A DNA stretch of 64,000 nucleotides from Nemopilema nomurai (lineage: Eukaryota; Cnidaria; Scyphozoa; Rhizostomeae; Rhizostomatidae): positions 3,632,674 to 3,696,673 of the forward strand of contig ML133488.1 in NCBI GenBank assembly GCA_003864495.1, given 5' to 3'. Below are positions 58,301 through 64,000 of this stretch, one piece after another (position 1 is the first letter of the stretch; every line of letters begins with the position of its first letter). A program made the translations under genes and the position numbers. The notes under the pieces are model-generated. The model searched no databases, was not told the origin of the DNA, and was given only the letters and a program-made list of their open reading frames with translations.

Positions 58301-61174
58301 GTTCGATTTACGTCAGAACGTGGCCTTGGATTGTACAAGGATTAGGATCGTTTCTTACGGCATAATTATGACTTCCTGGCAGCCCATTTGATGTTGTCTT
58401 GCTCCTGGAGCTTTGGCAATCCTAGTTTGTTATTGGCAGTAATGTCTTAACTTTACAAACGCCAAGTCCTTGCCTCAAAGCTAACTGCAGTTCAATAACA
58501 GCCAAAAAACCTCGCAAACATTTGAGTATCTTATTCATGAACGACCCATACTTTGCGACAATTGAAAGCAGAAATCAAAAGAAATTTTATATGGACATGT
58601 GAATCCAAAGGAGCAACCAGGAAGCATTGATCTCGACTGGCTTTAAACGCTATCATTAAATCTGGTGAAATAGAGTAAGTCTGCGAGCAAATATAATCGG
58701 AAACCAAGAGAAACTATTAAATCTTCTATGTAGACAGATGTATTAGGAAAGATTTTCGGTTCTAATAGATTAGCTAACCATTGGAATAATTGGAGCGGAC
58801 GTCTATGTTTCATCTTCTCGGAAAATTGCAGCATTGAGAGACTGTATTTCAAGTCGTGGATTGAAAGTGTTACTAGCAGATAGGTGCTAACGCTCTATTC
58901 GCAATAAATAGGCGTTCGTCTTATTTTTAATCTATGAAGCTGCAAATAAATACTGCCTGCCTCTAAATGTTCAGCGGTGGTTGGCTATCTATTGACTGTA
59001 GCTTAGGGTCTCATGATCAAACTGCATCGCAATTAAGCAAGACCGGTTCGAGATTCTCAAGCAAGAAACAAGGCTGTCAACACGCTTCCAGGCGCTTTTC
59101 ATTGATGGCTAACAACGGCTACCTTATATACTTGTTCGAAAATTAGATACTATTCTTGAAAGAAATTTCCACATATATCCAAATATTCACACAAAAATCG
59201 GCAAATATTCACAACAAAATCCACAATGAATTCGTGCAAAACTACAATCTTCAGGCTTCAGTTTTTATATACAAAGATCCTTTCATTAGTCATAAGTTGA
59301 TTTGTGTTACATTACTCATACGGGAAACAAAACATTTGAGAACTAAAGCTGAAGTCAGGCCTAACAATACGCATAGAGCTTCAAGACCTTGAATGTTTCT
59401 CCTCCCTTATATTTGAATAGAGTAGCATGATGATGTGGCACATTTTAACCCCTGCTTTTAAAAGGCTAATAGCCTCGTTGCTCATTTGGGCAGATAATTT
59501 GCAGCCGCCCCCCCCCGAATTTCAAGCGCCCCTGCGTCGATGTAGGAAGGCATCGGCTATATCCGTGATCGAGCACTGAAGAGCGCGATGAGACTATACT
59601 TCTTAAAGTTGGTGAAAATCCTAAGCAGCAATGGCAATAGGATCAAGCTAATCAGACATATCTACTTGCGCCTTTAACCATCGCTTGCAGCAAGGAGCGA
59701 ATGTGTTTTTACTGTGCGGTTGTTACAGTAAACATTAGAAATCCTTACCCTACAGGAATTTCCGACAGTCACCACCAGATATAATTGTGAGATACAATTT
59801 CAGATTCGTTCCTGGCATTGCATATTTGTAGCATTTGATACATCTACTTAAAATCAAGAACGATTTTATCTAAGGCTTCTCTGTGGGATGGTTAAATGAT
59901 GAAGGGTAGGGGATGATTAGACCGGGTTATTTCATTTGTATTTGTTTTGTATTTGTTTCTACCTAGCTTCCAAATGTAGTTTCTGAGACACTGAGAAGCT
60001 TTATGCTTATGCTTTATGCAGTGTCCTTCCTCTCGATGTGACCACACCTCGTGATTCCTTATGCCTGGAATTACAGACAGTTGGCAACTCTCCTCACTCT
60101 GAGTGAAAGTTTGGTCATGCCAGGAACTCGACCCACGGACCCTTGGGTCCGTAGTCAGCGCCTCTAACCACTGAGCCATCCTCGCATCCTTTAAGGTGCA
60201 GATGCTCAGAGGCTGAGCCACCGTTGGTTTGGAGATCAAAATCCTAAGCAGGGTAAGAAACCCATGCAAAGAAAAGCCAGGAGAGGGGGGGGGGTGTATG
60301 TCAAATTTGTGAGATGTGCAGCAAAACCTTGCAGGGACTGAATGCACTTCTCATTAACTATATATCGCCACATATCTATTGACCACGCTTGCAAATGCTA
60401 TTTTCTGTCATGCAAAATGTCAAAGGATTGCTCCAATGGCTTTACTGTGACCTTTAAGGGTTATCGGGTCCTAGTGCCACAACGCCTACTACAGGGAACT
60501 TATCTAATGTTGCTTTGATAACGAGAAAGGGAGTTATATAGACAGCATTATAGACATATTAAAATGAATTACTTGTGCGTTGTTCAACCATTTGCTACGG
60601 CATCCAACTGAAAGCATGCTTTAATAGACACCCCTGAGCCTGTTCTTCCCATGCAATCGTGCAAAAAGTGCAAACATGTGACAAGGGTGAGTTTCTGGTA
60701 CCGAGAAAAGGGACTTGATCACTACCCTGGATCTACGCTCCAGCACATCCATTGGTGTTTCTCCACTGAAAAATGAGACGATAGCACAATCATTCATTCA
60801 TAATACAAAAACGAATCAACGAGTTATATCACAAAGTAGCTTATTCAGATTAATTTATGCAGACAAAACGATTACACGTCGAAACCTTAATCTAAAAATA
60901 TGTCACTGTGACTTTTATTTTGTTTTTGTCTCTAAATTTAGCTCACTAAGAGAAGAAATGTGTTTATGAGAAAAAGGGGAACCCCTGGACTTTCCGCCGC
61001 CCCCTTCTTGCAAAGAGCTATCCTATAGGCCGATGCGAAGTGCTTTAAATTGACCGACTACACTGGAGATCGGAGAATTTGTTCACATTCAATTTGTCTT
61101 CGGCGTCCATGTTCAGTGTAAATGAAACTGGAATGAAGGTTAACGCCGCAAACCACGATACTTGAGAATCCATT
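34184..61174 (-). CDS. uncharacterised intron-rich gene, 20 exons found
   Basis: I do not recognise this protein. Exons in transcript order: 61174-61062, 60765-60726, 57484-57296, [gap], 56300-56251, 54647-54495, 53414-53233, 52088-52005, [gap], 48998-48924, 48600-48458, 45076-44950, 43885-43735, 43200-43099, 43004-42926, 42168-42046, 41677-41583, 41513-about 41320, [gap], 40303-40243, 39029-38860, 38128-38045, 34924-34184 (stop). Within each run the phases fit and each exon has AG/GT (once GC) ends, for about 985 codons in all. At three places a short exon must be missing because phases disagree, and the true start codon was not found. No signal peptide, obvious transmembrane pattern or catalytic motif is visible; content is mixed alpha/beta, with a Ser/Thr-rich C-terminal tail. 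My only hunch is a meiotic topoisomerase VIB-like protein, which is weak and untested. Confidence 0.7.
34925..38044. other. 3.1-kb intron of the uncharacterised gene
   Basis: Before the last exon. It contains a 44-bp-spaced tandem duplication (37763-37797 and 37807-37840). Open frames on both strands (for example 35623-35847 minus, 36387-36596 plus) lack recognisable domains. Confidence 0.5.
37763..37840. repeat. two-copy tandem duplication
   Basis: CGAACTGCTTTGGCATAC, then [T/A]TTAGGGGGCCCTCTC-type sequence, occurs at 37763-37797 and again at 37807-37840 with one or two differences. A recent local duplication in an intron. Confidence 0.8.
39530..39685. repeat. dispersed repeat R, copy 2
   Basis: Shares with 30040-30212 the ordered blocks GAAAATGAAAGGGTTTAG, GTCACC, TTCTCTTACAAACCACCC and TTTTCTTTCTAC. 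A third, weaker relative appears around 47505-47660 (AAGAAAGGCCTTGAACGC compared with AAGAAAAGCTTTGAACGC here). Confidence 0.55.
41041..41280 (-). mobile_element. 3' end of an inserted retroelement with poly-A tail
   Basis: On the minus strand the sequence reads ...TTTCGGCCTACAAGCC followed by TTATAAAA and a run of 22 A (plus-strand T, 41041-41062). Upstream of it, short repeats of AATAAATCTCAGAAAACAGC-type sequence occur in tandem (41130-41270). A pure A-tail in an intron is the usual mark of target-primed reverse transcription. The element's family is not determined. Confidence 0.5.
41320..48998 (-). CDS. uncharacterised gene: central exons
   Basis: Exons 48998-48924, 48600-48458, 45076-44950, 43885-43735, 43200-43099, 43004-42926, 42168-42046, 41677-41583 and 41513-about 41320. 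Phases fit across eight successive joins, strong evidence for one gene: for example AC|C at 44950/43885 and A|CA at 42926/42168. Landmarks: IGKLKLVGNAQAYADRR, NFTHLRCKEITNILKLLMKH, RFEKGDRLDLTRSKP, MPLQSAELEFFASFLDRLK, HPWSPKAVTDGKHIILKLD, SLEFVFDVRTKPHYVYN and LIKWLLTKITKCNFRAG. The intron between 48458 and 45076 contains the decayed retrotransposon. The 3' end of the last exon is uncertain (proposed donor TC|GTAACG; the open frame continues to a stop at 41316). Confidence 0.72.
41802..41927. mobile_element. short MITE with TACCGTAAATCCTCGAA termini (126 bp)
   Basis: Perfect terminal inverted repeats TACCGTAAATCCTCGAA and TTCGAGGATTTACGGTA, with a centre holding GGGGGCTTATT repeats and a run of about 13 G. 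It sits in the intron 41678-42045. It is the same terminal family as 33243-33756. Confidence 0.88.
42274..42910. mobile_element. MITE, Tc1/mariner-like, copy 2 (637 bp)
   Basis: Ends TACTTTTTTATAAGAAACC and GGTTTCTTATACAAAACGTG then TA, matching the family at 13244-13646; the left end has lost the CACG start. Long subterminal inverted arms with TAGTACTA[G/A] and AAAGTTTC or AAGAATC repeats make it largely palindromic. It starts only 14 bp downstream (in the transcript) of the splice donor of exon 43004-42926. Confidence 0.78.
43201..44949. other. introns around exon 43885-43735
   Basis: Intron 43201-43734 and intron 43886-44949 flank this exon. AT-rich, with a short (TTA)n run near 44594. 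Nothing else recognised. Confidence 0.5.
45576..47193 (-). pseudogene. decayed non-LTR retrotransposon (reverse transcriptase and restriction-like endonuclease)
   Basis: Minus-strand frame from about 47193 to 46446 encodes RT landmarks: GVLQGECLSPLLFSLCFN, the catalytic box FADDAAVI, and FKYLGLHFDFE. Past frameshifts and stops, 46192-45977 carries a C-C-H-C knuckle (CSVCSLLETLLHVVAGCK), and about 45890-45576 reads RPDLLL...YMLELTVGFE, which resembles the restriction-like endonuclease domain found at the C-terminus of some LINE clades. The copy is 5'-truncated at an (ATT/GTT)n microsatellite (47195-47230) and is dead: at least two frame changes and several stops. It lies in an intron of the uncharacterised gene, same orientation. 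Confidence 0.85.
48294..48600 (-). CDS. possible alternative terminal exon of the uncharacterised gene
   Basis: The exon starting at 48600 can end at the donor CTAT|GTAAGC (48458), which joins in phase with 45076. If that donor is ignored, the frame stays open for another 54 codons (KPNSLNSFADEAKRPLF, then YLTSALCRPYNMSKTF) to a TAG at 48294. A minus-strand AATAAA lies near 47834-47839. This would give a shortened protein lacking the C-terminal half. Sequence alone cannot tell a used alternative end from chance openness. Confidence 0.4.
49824..49912. repeat. 31-bp tandem repeat, three copies
   Basis: Unit TGCTAGCATGCAAAAATGGA then GATCGAAG.., present three times with increasing divergence toward the left copy. 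It is intronic and non-coding. Confidence 0.85.
51290..51560. repeat. purine tract (GAAGAAGAGG-like), about 270 bp
   Basis: Almost pure A/G on the plus strand (GAAGAAGAGAAGGAAGAGG and similar). The host gene runs on the minus strand, so its pre-mRNA carries a long polypyrimidine stretch. Minus-strand open frames rich in Leu, Phe and Ser are low-complexity artefacts. Confidence 0.9.
52005..61174 (-). CDS. uncharacterised gene: N-terminal exons
   Basis: Exons 61174-61062, 60765-60726 (40 nt), 57484-57296 (63 codons), 56300-56251, 54647-54495, 53414-53233 (60 codons) and 52088-52005 (28 codons). Landmarks: VGETPMDVLERRSR, reminiscent of one ankyrin-repeat loop but without the remaining repeat; KHGWNQIQLMHHKQIVEFC; SIILFLPTKIFCFAADQL; and VLIKNGRVEECEHSNSCC. 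The last three exons (56300 to 52005) join strictly in phase across a GC donor. The exon at 57484-57296 ends in phase 0 but the next one found starts in phase 2, so one exon is missing between them. The 5' end is open: reading upstream of 61174 needs another exon, and the nearest in-frame ATG would imply a 24-nt intron, which is too short. Confidence 0.65.
52089..56250. other. introns in and around the 1.93-kb CpG-free block
   Basis: From 53247 to 55177 I find no CpG in either introns or the two exons included (53414-53233 for the most part, 54647-54495). CpG reappears on both sides (53245, 55178). Otherwise the sequence is AT-rich; no repeats were recognised. Confidence 0.75.
54493..54494 (-). 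other. GC 5' splice site in the uncharacterised gene
   Basis: The exon ends ...ATCAAAG and the intron begins GCAAGTGC. The downstream acceptor TCTTAG at 53415 starts GATTATCC. Joining G with GA gives GGA, and both flanking frames are open for 50-60 codons, so the GC-AG assignment is well supported. Confidence 0.75.
56301..60725. other. introns 56.3-57.3 and 57.5-60.7 kb
   Basis: The first (56301-57295) should contain one missing short exon of the surrounding gene. The second (57485-60725) contains the SINE at 59915-60188, a C run near 59508 and a G run near 60288. No other gene was recognised. Confidence 0.5.
59915..60188 (-). mobile_element. tRNA-derived SINE
   Basis: The minus strand starts with a tRNA-like head: GCGAGGATGGCTCAGTGG (A box TGGCTCAGTGG, plus-strand 60168-60178), a stem-like ACGGACCCAAGGGTCCGT and B box GGGTCGAGTTCC (plus-strand 60123-60134). 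A non-tRNA body of about 170 bp follows and ends in an A-rich tail (ACAAATACAAAACAAATAC). It has the A-box/B-box spacing and tail of a SINE rather than a functional tRNA; the acceptor-stem 3' half and CCA-side pairing are imperfect. Confidence 0.85.
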
Positions 61175-61681
61175 CTGAAATTAATTGCAACATGTGACCT
61201 GCAAACATCTAATCATCTCAGATCTCGGCTTGGCACTGCTAACCAATCAGCAAACGACACTGATTCACGTGTATTGTACGAGTTAAGCAGATGTAAATAA
61301 GAGAGGGCTGTATTATTGCATGACTGCCCGATGGAGGCTGGTGGCACTAATATGTTTATTGTTAAGGAATACATAACAATAAGCCGACTATTTTGCATAC
61401 AAATAGACAATAGTCTATCTCGAGCCGGCTATAGAAATCTTCTGACACAGTTATCATACAAACGAATCGTGAGCAGCTGTTACTCAAGACACATAAAGCT
61501 AAACAACAGAATAGATTTTTCTGGCTTTCGAAGCAGCTCAGAATTTTGATATTCATTAAAAGAGGGCGTCGCAGCTGTTGTAGGCTTCCTGAAGTATTAG
61601 CGGCCGTACCTGTTCGAATAGTGCATGGTTTTCTCGTTCGTTTCACTGTCTGGGACCGTAGGTTTCTCCGAATAGGGAATC
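61175..61681. promoter_or_regulatory. divergent spacer upstream of DMRT
   Basis: About 500 bp between the 5'-most exon found of the minus-strand gene and the DMRT start codon. It contains a CCAAT box in good context (AACCAATCAGC, CCAAT at 61243-61247) and a palindromic E-box CACGTG (61266-61271). No clear TATA box is placed. Either or both genes could use these elements; this is inference from position. Confidence 0.45.
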
Positions 61682-62012
61682 ATGGACACCCAGTCGTGTG
61701 TAAGGCCGCAACAACAAGACACGTTCTCGGACCAGCCGAAAGCTCCTCGCTGTGCCAGATGTAGGAACCACGGAATCATTTCACAGCTCAAGGGCCACAA
61801 AAGGTATTGTCCCTGGCGGGATTGCTCCTGTACCAAGTGCATTTTGATTCTCGAGAGGCAGCGCCTTATGGCAGCTCAGGTTGCACTTCGAAGAGACGAA
61901 GAAGAGGTCCCAAAGGAAAATGGTTTGATGAGGAATTCGGAATCGTCTCCCTCGAACTTATCCAACCTAGAAGCTATAAACCAGGATACCGTTTCATCGT
62001 CTACTGAAAGAG
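61682..62012 (+). CDS. DMRT: DMRT (DM-domain) transcription factor, first coding exon
   Basis: Encodes a DM domain, the intertwined double zinc-binding module that contacts the DNA minor groove in the doublesex/mab-3 family (sex determination, gonad and neural differentiation). Start ATG at 61682 is preceded 9 nt upstream by an in-frame TAG and has A at -3 and G at +4. The domain covers about residues 20-75: [39 protein letters not shown]. All eight zinc ligands are present (Cys24, Cys27, His30, His39, Cys43, Cys48, Cys50, Cys53). After an acidic turn and a Ser-rich stretch the exon ends at a plausible donor, AAAGAG|GTAGGG (phase 1, 110 codons). Without splicing the frame would stop four codons later. 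The paralogue cannot be assigned without the downstream exons. Confidence 0.93.
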
Positions 62013-63680
62013 GTAGGGCTCCTTGAAGTGAGTTATCGATGTTAATTATACACTTTTTAGAATTTAATAACTTTAACGGACTAATCTTTGACTTGCATGG
62101 AAGCATAAATATTGCTGAAATACACGGAAGCATAAATAATGATTTAAAGCCAAAATTAGCAAGTCAGTTATAACTAGAAGTAATAATGTGTCCAGTACTA
62201 ATTAAGCAATGCCAAGCTACAGTTCTAAGTATCAACTAAATACATACTAACAAAAATTCAATTCAATCGCTAATTGCGTCAGACTTCAAATTTTGCGGCG
62301 ATTACCCTGCATGTAGCCTTTATCGCCCATCCTGATAAGTGGACAAAACTATTTTGTTCGTATAAACCCAATACAGTCAGAGAAGCATGCACGTGATAAT
62401 TGGAAAGTCTGGACAGTGCTGTAGCTCCTTGCAATATTTTGCAAACGTAGCATGGCGGGATACAAAGCCCGCGACTAGCGCCTCTTACGAAAGCTATTTC
62501 AAATTAATCTCCCGACAAACAGTCGATTTTAATTCCTATTTTCCTAGTTACCCACAGGTCATAACATAAGCCTCAAGTAAGTTAAAGCGTGATAGTTGGT
62601 AGTCACCCCTTTCATCGCTAAATGGCGCTTGATAACCAAGGAAACACTGCAACATACAATAATCCTTTCATCCAGTCCTTTGTGGGAGGCCTAGGAAGCT
62701 AATTTGGTTCTAAATCACAAAATTACAGCCAGAGAATTAGTTTGGAAACAAGGCTCTACTTAAGTTTAGAAAAGGTTAAGGGGAAGATAATCTCTGAAGA
62801 AGACTTTCTTGTTTGCAGAAGTTGAAAAAGCGTCTAAACAAAATGGCTTAAAATTAAGAACAAAAGCGTTTGCTTCAATCATGGCAAAGGACTGAAATTA
62901 GATTTCATGAATTATTGTTTCATGCATATATCTTTTGGCAATCTTGCATAGATTCCGGATTTATGGTCTACCATGAACCGTCTAGCATAGAAACTACTGT
63001 ATCAATCTTCTGTTCCGGACCCTTCGGTATGGGTACGGCATTGTGAGCTGGTCATTGCTTCTGGCCGGAAACATATTTTTCCTTTGAGCAAATTTTTCAT
63101 TGGAGTCACAGTGAAATGTTTTTGAGCGTGTGACCTTCAAAGCTAAAACAAATCTGATCTATAACTGGAACTCTTTGCCCTCTTTGCTTAAAAATTAGTA
63201 AATAGTAACTTATACATCTTGGCAGCTCTTGAAGTTCTCAAACAAGATTGTTGACTGTTTGTAAATGTTTGGCTGCGATAGTCAAACCAAGTTGGAATAT
63301 TTTTTGTTAGAATAAAGAGATGTTCCTTTCACAGCGCCAGCCGCTATGATCAATAAAAGCGGACATGATTTACATTGATATAATAGTCTGGCCCAGCCCT
63401 TTCTTACGATCCAAAAGCTTTTCAAATTTGCTGCGGAATCCTACTACCTGCATTTTTCTAACAAGTTCCTCGAAATTTCGCATAGTTTGTTAGGGGAGGC
63501 TTTCAGAAAGAACGCTAAACCTCCTTAAGCTATGTTTTTGGGTCGCGCGCTACTCTTTCTCTAACCAGCACCATGGGAAACTAACAGATATCTCGCGGGT
63601 TGCAACAGTGAACATCAATAGAGGACAACAACAATAGAACAGATGCATTTTTTGTCTTCATCCTTGCTTTAAACAATTTT
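62013..63680. other. DMRT intron / 3' flank
   Basis: Follows the DMRT donor. I found no splice-bounded continuation of the DMRT frame and no DMA or other DMRT motif, so the remaining exons probably lie beyond 64 kb. AT-rich; no repeats recognised. Confidence 0.5.
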
Positions 63681-63692
63681 GCGCTTTCAACT

Positions 63693-63943
63693 TCAAACTC
63701 CTGTCCAAGCACAGATCCTATGGCCTTTGAAGTCGGCCACAACAAGTAGATCAGTTAGGGGTGCCATGTTTTTATTACAGCCCTTTTCGTCAAGCTCCAC
63801 AAAACTTCCCCTGAGCTGCACAGCTTTTTCCTACAATACATCCTGTCTTACTGACCTACTCTCACTGAATTCCTCAAGAATATCAAAAAATCTTTGGTGA
63901 AACGGCACCAAACCATGCTTCAACAGCAAATTACCGAACAAGG
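63693..63943 (-). pseudogene. decayed coding relic, unidentified
   Basis: The minus-strand frame reads protein-like for about 83 codons (GNLLLKHGLVPFHQRFFDIL, SFVELDEKGCNKNMAPLTD, LLVVADFKGH) but has an in-frame TAG after about 36 codons and ends at a TGA. Composition is protein-like with charged/hydrophobic alternation, unlike the spurious frames around it. It could be a dead transposon or retrocopy fragment. No splice sites around the stop rescue it convincingly. Confidence 0.4.
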
Positions 63944-64000
63944 GACAAGTAAAATCCATCCAAACCATCTTTAAATAGTTTTATCAGGAAATATGACATA

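Noticed and set aside
60121..60190. functional tRNA gene on the minus strand
   Set aside because: A and B boxes are present, but stems are imperfect and the unit continues into a body with an A-rich tail, so it is a SINE.
61062..61173. reading MDSQVSWFAALTFIP as a start exon with a signal-like peptide
   Set aside because: The alternative frame (GFSSIVVCGVNLHSS) joins in phase with the next two exons through a usable donor, whereas the ATG frame leads into a less protein-like product. Kept as a minor possibility.
61175..61216. start exon MIRCLQ joined to 61174
   Set aside because: It would need a 24-nt intron, below the size normally spliced in animals.

Overview
This is animal nuclear DNA: AT-rich, intron-dense, with long low-coding spacers, and no bacterial or organellar gene order. 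It carries metazoan-type genes (a DAAM formin and a DM-domain DMRT factor), plus non-LTR retrotransposon, tRNA-derived SINE and MITE debris of kinds I associate with cnidarians and other early-branching invertebrates. The species cannot be fixed from the sequence. Cnidarian is my best guess.

Layout. (1) About 258-26936, minus strand: a DAAM-type formin. I traced 28 coding exons from the start codon to deep inside FH2. They join in phase through 935 codons, and only the end of FH2 and the DAD tail lie off the left edge. Its introns hold a 15-bp minisatellite (3.9-4.65 kb), a G-rich 11-bp minisatellite (19 kb), a Tc1/mariner-like MITE (13.2 kb) and a block with no CpG at all (24.8-25.85 kb). 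(2) 26937-34183: spacer with a MITE, a dispersed repeat and homopolymer G runs. (3) 34184-61174, minus strand: an intron-rich gene that I could not assign to a family. I found 20 exons that are largely phase-consistent, with three gaps and an unresolved 5' end. Its introns host a decayed non-LTR retrotransposon (45.6-47.2 kb), two MITEs, a SINE (59.9-60.2 kb), a poly-A retroelement end (41 kb) and a purine tract (51.3 kb). A 1.93-kb stretch around two of its exons contains no CpG. (4) 61175-61681: short head-to-head spacer with a CCAAT box and a CACGTG E-box. (5) 61682-62012, plus strand: first coding exon of a DMRT transcription factor; the rest lies beyond the right edge or in exons I could not find. 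(6) About 63.69-63.94 kb, minus strand: a decayed unidentified coding relic.

Functionally, DAAM is an actin nucleator and elongator that acts downstream of Rho and Dishevelled, while DMRT proteins are DNA-binding regulators of sexual and neural development. The window gives no reason to think these genes act together. The divergent pair (unknown gene and DMRT) could share promoter elements. The most unusual observations are the uncharacterised multi-exon gene with a possible alternative terminal exon, the sharply bounded CpG-free blocks, a minisatellite that repeats a 5' splice-site-like sequence dozens of times in DAAM pre-mRNA, and two GC-AG introns.
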